A stretch of DNA of 64,000 nucleotides from Chionoecetes opilio (lineage: Eukaryota > Arthropoda > Malacostraca > Decapoda > Majidae), in assembly GCA_016584305.1 (NCBI GenBank), contig JACEEZ010019099.1, forward strand, positions 72,229 through 136,228, read 5' to 3'. Below, one piece after another: positions 57,621 through 64,000 of this stretch; the first letter of the stretch is position 1; every line of letters starts with the position of its first letter. Both the position numbers and the translations under genes were made by a program. The notes beneath the pieces are model-generated. The model was not told the origin of the DNA. It made no database searches and saw only the letters and a list, made by a program, of their open reading frames with translations.

Positions 57621-58607
57621 AAGGCATTTTACCGGAAAAAAATATTCCAGAAATCAAGGGAAAATTGCATACATGCCTAGAACTGTTGCGAAAAAGAAAT
57701 ATACATTTTTCAAAGTAGAATACCATTCATGCAGAAACGCTCTCCATCAAGACATAAAACAATGTTAGACGCATAAAAGATAGATGTATGGTGCATCAAT
57801 AAGCTGCTGGTAATTGAACGGCACATGGGTGCGCAAAATATAAAAACTATCTCTAAAATCTTTATTATACATATATAAGTAAAAAAGAAATGGATAGATG
57901 CTTAGGGTAGATTTCGTTGAACTTAACAAAAAGTATTCATGCCATTTTTGGTCTAGGATCAATAGTTTCATGGTAAAAAATAGGGAAACGCTATAAATGT
58001 AGTGTTCTGACCATTTCAAGGTGCCAAAAGTTTGGTAGTTTGATTTTCATACAGACATACAGATTTTTATAGTAAAGAACGCATTTCCCGTATATATACG
58101 GGAAAAGTCACAGAAGCAAAGTTGTAGAGCTCCAAAAATCCTGATTTAAACTTGTTCCAAATCCGCTCTCAGTCCAGTATTTAGACCGCCAAATGTCAAA
58201 AAGTTTTGTGCACGGCAACTGTGTGCAACTGCAACGTGCACACCGTAACCCACAATTTTACACACTTTATAACATAAAATGTATTACATACACACACTGG
58301 GGATATGTAGTAGCAGTACCCGATGGACGAATTGGTTACGTGGCAAACAAATATAACTCGTCACAGGCAGTCTATGTCTCTGACTTCTTACTCATGTCCC
58401 TGTCTTCTACTGGAATAGTGACACTATTTCTTACGGCATCAGTCTTCCGAACCCATCCAGTTGGAAAGACCATGTCCCCGAGAACGACTGTCCCTTGCAT
58501 GTACTAAAAAGACCAAAGTTGAACCAGACTGTGAACATGGTGAAGGTAAATCATTATGAAAATAATAAAAGATAAATAAGGTTTTATCCTTTTGTCATGC
58601 TTAATCA

Positions 58608-59564
58608 TCAATCATTGGGGGCATACGCCGGGGGGCGCGTCGCCTCGCCCACCCTACGACGCCACTCCCGGGGGTCACCACGCGCGAGTTCCCATGCAGC
58701 CTCCTTTCCCATACCAAGCAGCTCTCGACAAGAAACATCAACTTGCCCCAGCCACGAGCCTTGTGGGCGCCCCCTTGACCTCCTCCACGCCGGATTGTCT
58801 CTTACAGATACAACCCGATGGGAAGGATCGGTTTCAGGGTAGCGTGCCACATGCCCATATAGCCGAAGTTGGCGCTGACGGACTATGCAGGTAATAGGCC
58901 TCGATTCAGTCTCACGGTGCAATCGCTGATTTGACACGTAATCATCCCAGCGATACCCCATGATTCTGCGAAGACACTTATTGCCAAAGGCATTGATTCG
59001 TCTCTTCAAGTCACTATTTAGTGTCCATGTCTCACAACCATAGAGTAAGACAGGAATCACAAGCGACTTGAAGATCCGGATCTTTGTCCTCCTGCACAGG
59101 TACCGACAACGCCAAATACTCCCGCTGAGCGAGTCCATAACACCGTGGGCTATGCCAATCCGCCGTAAGGCTTCTTGACGTGACCCGCCGTCATTATGGA
59201 CTGCGCTACCAAGGTATGTAAAACTTTCCAAGATCTCAATGTCCTCGCCACACGCATGAACAGACTGCACTGCTTCATCTAGTAAGTCTCCAAACACCTG
59301 GACCTTGGTCTTGAGCCAGGAGACCGCAAGTCCCAAAGGCTTTGCCTCCTCGTGCAGCGCCTCGAGAGCCATCACCAGGACCTCCAGCGACTCAGCAAAG
59401 ATTACTGCATCATCGGCAAAAACAAGATCAGTGATCTTGGTGTTGCCGACGGATGCTCCACAATCACTTTGATCTACAACCTTGTCCAATACCCAGTCCA
59501 TACAAGCGTTGAAAAGTGATGGGGCAAGGACGCACCCTTCCCTCACCCTTGTATTAATCATCAT
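58608..59564 (-). CDS. Reverse transcriptase C-terminal part (RTE-like), open
   Basis: An open frame of about 315 codons, 5'-truncated inside the RT palm. The first few residues come from target DNA; the element begins near VREGCVLAPSLFNACMDWVL. It retains LVFADDAVIFAESL, the thumb (SWLKTKVQVFGDLL), YLCRRTKIRIFKSLVIPVLL, LYGCETWTLNSDLKRRINAF and a C-terminal CIVRQRQLRLYGHVARYPET region. The stop TGA (58608-58610) falls in the tail/target junction, so there is essentially no 3' UTR. It lacks endonuclease and the first catalytic aspartate, so it is a dead end despite being open. Confidence 0.8.
   Translation of the reverse strand: MMINTRVREGCVLAPSLFNACMDWVLDKVVDQSDCGASVGNTKITDLVFADDAVIFAESLEVLVMALEALHEEAKPLGLAVSWLKTKVQVFGDLLDEAVQSVHACGEDIEILESFTYLGSAVHNDGGSRQEALRRIGIAHGVMDSLSGSIWRCRYLCRRTKIRIFKSLVIPVLLYGCETWTLNSDLKRRINAFGNKCLRRIMGYRWDDYVSNQRLHRETESRPITCIVRQRQLRLYGHVARYPETDPSHRVVSVRDNPAWRRSRGRPQGSWLGQVDVSCRELLGMGKEAAWELARGDPREWRRRVGEATRPPAYAPND
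58611..59553 (-). mobile_element. RTE-like retrotransposon, 5'-truncated, copy 2
   Basis: TTAATCATCA duplicates flank it (58601-58610 and 59554-59563). The 3' end (left, minus strand) reads AATGATTGATGATTAA, a TGA-type tail as in RTE elements. The same junction in copy A (30308) shows that the insertion predates the A/D duplication. Monomers A2, B and D2 have the empty site. Confidence 0.85.
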
Positions 59565-60310
59565 GCTGATCTATAATTTTGATTCAGGGGTCTGTATTTC
59601 TTTAGTAAGTTTTTATGGGGACTTGCAAGCGGTTTTTTTCGGCAGTGGTCTCTAGTTCAAGACTCGCCAGGAGCTACTTTTTTGTCCGTCGACGAGTAGC
59701 CGAAGACACCCACAATCCCACATGCCTCCACATCAACCTCACCTCCGACTGCAAGTACGGCAGAGGGCACCAGGGGGAAGCTTAAGCCTCAATTAATTAC
59801 ATGTGTCACTCAACAAATCCAGCCTGCGACACCACGGGCGAGGGCCAGCCATCTCATCCTTATAGAAATAACATATAAGGCCAACCACCTGAGGCCTCAA
59901 GGAAGATAAAAGTTTAAAGGCGCTACAAGTATAAAACATGACAAAAATAATACTAAGAAAATAAATATAGGGTAGAGTCAAAAGCGTTTCGTCTCATCAA
60001 GTCTCCTCTAACTGACTTTCAAGAGAGAGAGAGAGAGCTCGCACGCGTACGTCTAGTCTCTGAGATGGACACTGAAAGACTGAAGCGCCTTTATTCGATA
60101 AAAAAAAAATACGTTAGCCGTGGAATGTATCATTACGAGGCTGCGGAAAATGGGGGGAAGCAATGTTTCCATTATATCTCAAGAACCGTATTAGCTACGA
60201 GAAAACGTTATGGAGGGAAAAAATCTAGATTTCAACAGGCTTCCCTGTTCCCTGTGGTATAAGCAGATTTAAATTCCATTGATAAATGACCGAATTAAAT
60301 TTGTTTTTAA

Positions 60311-60588
60311 GGCAAATTACCCGAAGAAAAAAAATCCTGAAATCAAGGGAAAATTGCATAGTACATGCGTAAAACTCTTGCGGATAAGAAATGTAAATTT
60401 TTCAAAGTAGAATACCATTCATGCAGAAACGCTCTCCATCAAGACATAAAACAATGTTAGACGCATAACAGATAGATGTATGGTGCATCAATAAGCTGCT
60501 GGTAATTGTGATTCTGGTAATTGCGCAAAATAGTAGGGTACGCAAAGTAGGGTGCGCAAAATATAAAAACTATCTAAAAATCTGTATA

Positions 60589-60659
<71 letters not shown>

Positions 60660-62422
60660 TAAAAAAGAAATGGATAGATGCTTAGGGTAGATTTCGTTGA
60701 ACTTAACAAAAAGTATTCATGCCATTTTTGGTCTAGGATCAATAGTTTCATGGTAAAAAATAGGGAAACGCTATAAGTGTAGTGTTCTGACCATTTTAAG
60801 CTACCAAAAATTTGGTAGTTTTATTTTCATACAGACGTAAAAATGATATCAATACCAATTGTACATCTTGCGAAGAACAATAATAAATTGTTCTATATAT
60901 TTTTTTCACAACCCTGCCAGTCAAAATTTTTTTTTTTTTTTTTATAGTAAAGAACGCATTTCCCGTATATATACGGGAAAAGTCACAGAAGCAAAGTTGT
61001 AGAGCTCCAAAAATCCTGATTTAAACTTGTTCCAAATCCGCTCTCAGTCCAGTATTTAGACCGCCAAATGTCAAAAACAGTTTTGTGCACGGCAACTGTG
61101 TGCAACTGCAACGTGCACACCGTAACCCACAATTTTACACACTTTATAACATAAAATGTATTACATACACACACTGGGGATATGTAGTAGCAGTACCCGA
61201 TGGACGAATTGGTTACGTGGCAAACAAATATAACTCGTCACAGGCAGTCTATGTCTCTGACTTCTTACTCATGTCCCTGTCTTCTACTGGAATAGTGACA
61301 CTATTTCTTACGGCATCAGTCTTCCGAACCCATCCAGTTGGAAAGACCATGTCCCCGAGAACGACTGTCCCTTGCATGTACTAAAAAGACCAAAGTTGAA
61401 CCAGACTGTGAACATGAAGGTAAATCATTATGAAAATAATAAAAGATAAATAAGGTTTTATCCTTTTGTCATGCTTAATCATCATGCTGATCTATACATT
61501 TTGATTCAGGGGTCTGTATTTCTTTAGTAAGTTTTTATGGGGACTTGCAAGCGGTTTTTTTCGGCAGTGGTCTCTAGTTCAAGACTCGCCAGGAGCTACT
61601 TTTTTGTCCGTCGTCGAGTAGCCGAAGACACCCACAATCCCACATGCCTCCACATCAACCTCACCTCCGACTGCAAGTGCGGCAGAGGGCACCAGGGGGA
61701 AGAAGCTTAAGCCTCAATTAATTACATGTGTCACTCAACAAATCCAGCCTGCGACACCACGGGCGAGGGCCAGCCATCTCAGCCTTCTAGAAATAACATA
61801 TAAGGCCAACCACCTGAGGCCTCATGGAAGATAAAAGTTTAAAGGCGCTACAAGTATAAAACATGACAAAAATAATACTAAGAAAATAAATATAGGGTAG
61901 TCAAAAGCGTTTCGTCTCATCAAGTCTCCTCTAACTGACTTTCAAGAGAGAGAGAGCTCGCACGCGTACGTCTAGTCTCTGAGATGGACACTGAAAGACT
62001 GAAGCGCCTTTATTCGATAAAAAAAAAATACGTTAGCCGTGGAATGTATCATTACGAGGCTGCGGAAAATGGGGGGAAGCAATGTTTCCATTATATCTCA
62101 AGAACCGTATTAGCTACGAGAAAACGTTATGGAGGGAAAAAATCTAGATTTCAACAGGCTTCCCTGTTCCCTGTGGTATAAACAGATTTAAATTCCATTG
62201 ATAAATGACCGAATTAAATTTGTTTGTAAGGCATATTACCCGAAGAAAAAAAATCCAGAAATCAAGGGAAAATTGCATAGTACATGCGTAAAACTCTTGC
62301 GGATAAGAAATGTAAATTTTTCAAAGTAGAATACCATTCATGCAGAAACGCTCTCCATCAAGACATAAAACAATGTTAGACGGATAAAAGATAGATGTAT
62401 GGTGCATCAATAAGCTGCTGGT
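60311..62422 (+). repeat. Tandem repeat R, monomer D2 and start of D3
   Basis: It is a second full monomer (to about 62228) followed by the beginning of a third, cut by an AATT MITE and then ending at 63352. It has the longest (TA)n tract of all monomers (60592-60657). The RTE target at about 61470-61495 is empty. Small frames as in the other monomers. Confidence 0.8.
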
Positions 62423-62426
62423 AATT

Positions 62427-63304
62427 AGAGAGAACTGAAACTCGAGAAATGCCAATGGTCGCTGGCAGTTTTAACTCAAAGGTTGGTCTACTGTGTTTTG
62501 GCTCCGCGACTAATATTTTTCATAAATTTATTTCGCGATAAACATTGATGCACCGCATCTGAATACCAAAAAATATAGTTCTTCTGTTGTTCTACTAATT
62601 ATATGGATGACATTCATTACGATGGAACGTTCTATAATAGCAATTTAATGCAAATTACTCGCCTCGAGTAGCAAAGCTTAATATATTTTTTACATGTATA
62701 TTGTGGCATGTAAAATTTGGGTGATGTTCACACTGTTTTCTAAGACAGTACTGCTGCGTCTGGCAAACGCTTGTCAAAATACAATAAGCAATGCCTTGGA
62801 AAAACGAAGAATAAAGAATGCCGAAATCGGCTTGTTGCTGCGACAATGTAGGTTATAATTGTGGAGGCGACACGCCGCGGCGGGGAGTGGTGGGCGGGGA
62901 GATTGTGGCGGGGCGATTGAATCAAAACATTGCTACTTCACGCGTCGACTCATTGCACTTCCAGGCTTTCTATCTGATTGATACACAATAATAACAGGAA
63001 AATATGACTGCCTAGGTATAGATAACTTCTAAACATACGTTATTGACTATATAATATCATAGAGTAACATTTACCTCGCCTCCTCAACTATAACCTACTT
63101 GGTTATTTGGTTAAATGCATGTTTTACAGACTCAGGCTTCTATACAATATACATATAGAAGAAAATCGTTCTTAAAATTATACTTTTGTGTTTTAAGTGC
63201 AGTGGAATAAGCCCATATTTTTCTTTCAAGTTGACCAACTTTTCACCAAATTGTGAGTTAAAACTACCAGCGACCACTGGCATTTCGGAGTTGCAGTTCT
63301 CTCT
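62427..63304. mobile_element. 878-bp MITE with AATT target, copy 2
   Basis: AATT at 62423-62426 and 63305-63308; the empty site is GGTAATTGAACGG in other monomers. It is nearly identical to 51527-52404. Contains a GC-rich GGCGGGGAG tract near 62880. No gene. Confidence 0.9.
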
Positions 63305-64000
63305 AATTGAACGGCACAAGGGTGCGCAAAATATGAAAACAACATGGGTTCACCCACAGTCTATAACGGTCATCCGACGCGCAGGTTGGGGGTGGGGCTT
63401 AATGACGTCACGCGATCCAGGTGACGATACAGTGATACAGTGTGTACTCGCGGTTGCCACTCGGTGAAATTATGAATGATTTAATCATTATCTTTACTAG
63501 TAATGGAACATTGCATTTCCTTATAACAACACAATTGGTATTAATGGACATGTTATTTACCAAATAAGCAGTACATGAAAACAGCATGGATGTAATAAAC
63601 AATACAGTAAAAGGCTAAGTGGCATTGTGTTGGGGCGGGGGAGGATGTAACACGTGACTCTGACACGTGACTCAGCTGGCGCAGCCTAGTCCCTCCTTCC
63701 TCCTCCGCCCCAACACGATGCCACGTAAGCCGGCCACACACACACCGGCGCGGCCTGTCCGGCCGCCAAAAAGTGGCGGGGCATCGTTCGCCGGACGAGA
63801 CCCACACACACACCGGCCGCCTCATGAAAATATACAGTACACGTCGGACCACCATGATGACAACATGAATCCGCTGTCCGAAAATGACTTGTTGGTGATG
63901 GCTGCATGTGCAGCCATATATAATACCTATATGTAATACGTCATACTATATATAATACGTCATATATAATACCTATATTATTATAAATACAATTATAACT
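63305..64000. other. End of repeat R and unique flank
   Basis: R ends at 63352 after GGGTTCACC. Then follows mostly non-coding sequence. A GC-rich inverted repeat (GTGTTGGGGCGGGGGAGGA near 63628 and its near-inverse near 63700-63716) encloses repeated ACGTGACTC words. A plus-strand frame 63667-63936 ends SENDLLVMAACAAIYNTYM; it could be a first exon of a transposase gene, but I cannot name it. The last 60 bp are ATAATAC/CATATA-type simple repeat. Confidence 0.4.

Larger units (their letters stand above)
57621..60310 (+). repeat. Tandem repeat R, monomer D1 with RTE insertion
   Basis: The monomer is about 1.75 kb after removing the RTE at 58611-59553. The 3' part carries a 65-codon frame (60065-60262, MDTERLKRLYSIKKKYVSRG) that is identical in A1 and D2; the surrounding non-coding DNA is equally similar, so this is not evidence of selection. 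The palindrome CCCGTATATATACGGG lies at about 58088-58103. Confidence 0.75.

Noticed and set aside
60065..60262. Basic 65-codon protein identical in three R monomers (also 30821-31018 and 61984-62181)
   Set aside because: The neighbouring non-coding DNA is equally identical and A2 has a broken version, so conservation reflects recent duplication.

Overview
This window is repeat-dominated nuclear DNA of an animal, most likely an arthropod and plausibly a crustacean. Evidence for this is spliceosomal introns inside transposase genes, many animal transposon superfamilies, interstitial TTAGG/CCTAA-type runs (the arthropod telomere motif), and endogenised RNA-virus polymerase sequence. I find no convincing single-copy host gene. 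Nearly everything I can name is a transposable element, a viral fossil or a duplicated repeat, usually nested and broken.

Layout. 0.2-1.1 kb: a MITE. 2.0-5.1 kb: a nearly whole piggyBac element with both ends. 6.3-14.9 kb: a PIF/Harbinger element (nuclease exons on +, a MADF/Myb-type partner gene on -), loaded with hAT-type and other MITEs, an RTE-like retrotransposon fragment, a Tc1/mariner-type foldback, a tRNA-like SINE head and a 2-kb foldback. 16.9-21.5 kb: a second Harbinger element with TIRs, TAA target duplications, a decayed DDE nuclease and a decayed Myb-like gene. 21.7-23.3 kb: a MADF exon copy joined to a CCHC zinc-knuckle ORF1 of a Jockey/CR1-like retrotransposon. 23.3-29.4 kb reads like unpolished long-read sequence.

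25-63 kb: a family of large duplicated segments, copies A (about 25.0-34.1 kb), B (37.4-50.8 kb), C (50.9-53.7 kb) and D (53.7-63.35 kb). The common unit holds a Gypsy integrase, then a fragment of a negative-strand RNA virus L polymerase (end of the RdRp domain plus the PRNTase capping domain), then an LTR end, a retroviral-type primer binding site and a gag stub, then a unique block, then a roughly 1.8-kb tandem repeat ('R'). In copy D the integrase and L fragment lie between two LTR ends, so the viral polymerase piece sits where some LTR elements carry env. Later insertions date the copies: an Academ-like DNA transposon with an XPG/FEN-like nuclease in B, a 1.9-kb insertion carrying an uncharacterised protein in B, an 878-bp AATT-target MITE in C and D, a TTAA-target MITE with long CT/GA tracts in A, and one RTE insertion shared by A and D. 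Between A and B lie a hAT transposase pseudogene, a CR1/L2-like reverse transcriptase tail and a small foldback with a 10-bp target duplication.

No intact functional pathway is encoded. The interest is in the nesting order and above all in the LTR element that carries a mononegavirus-like L fragment and was amplified with it. All calls come from reading the sequence; no database search was run.
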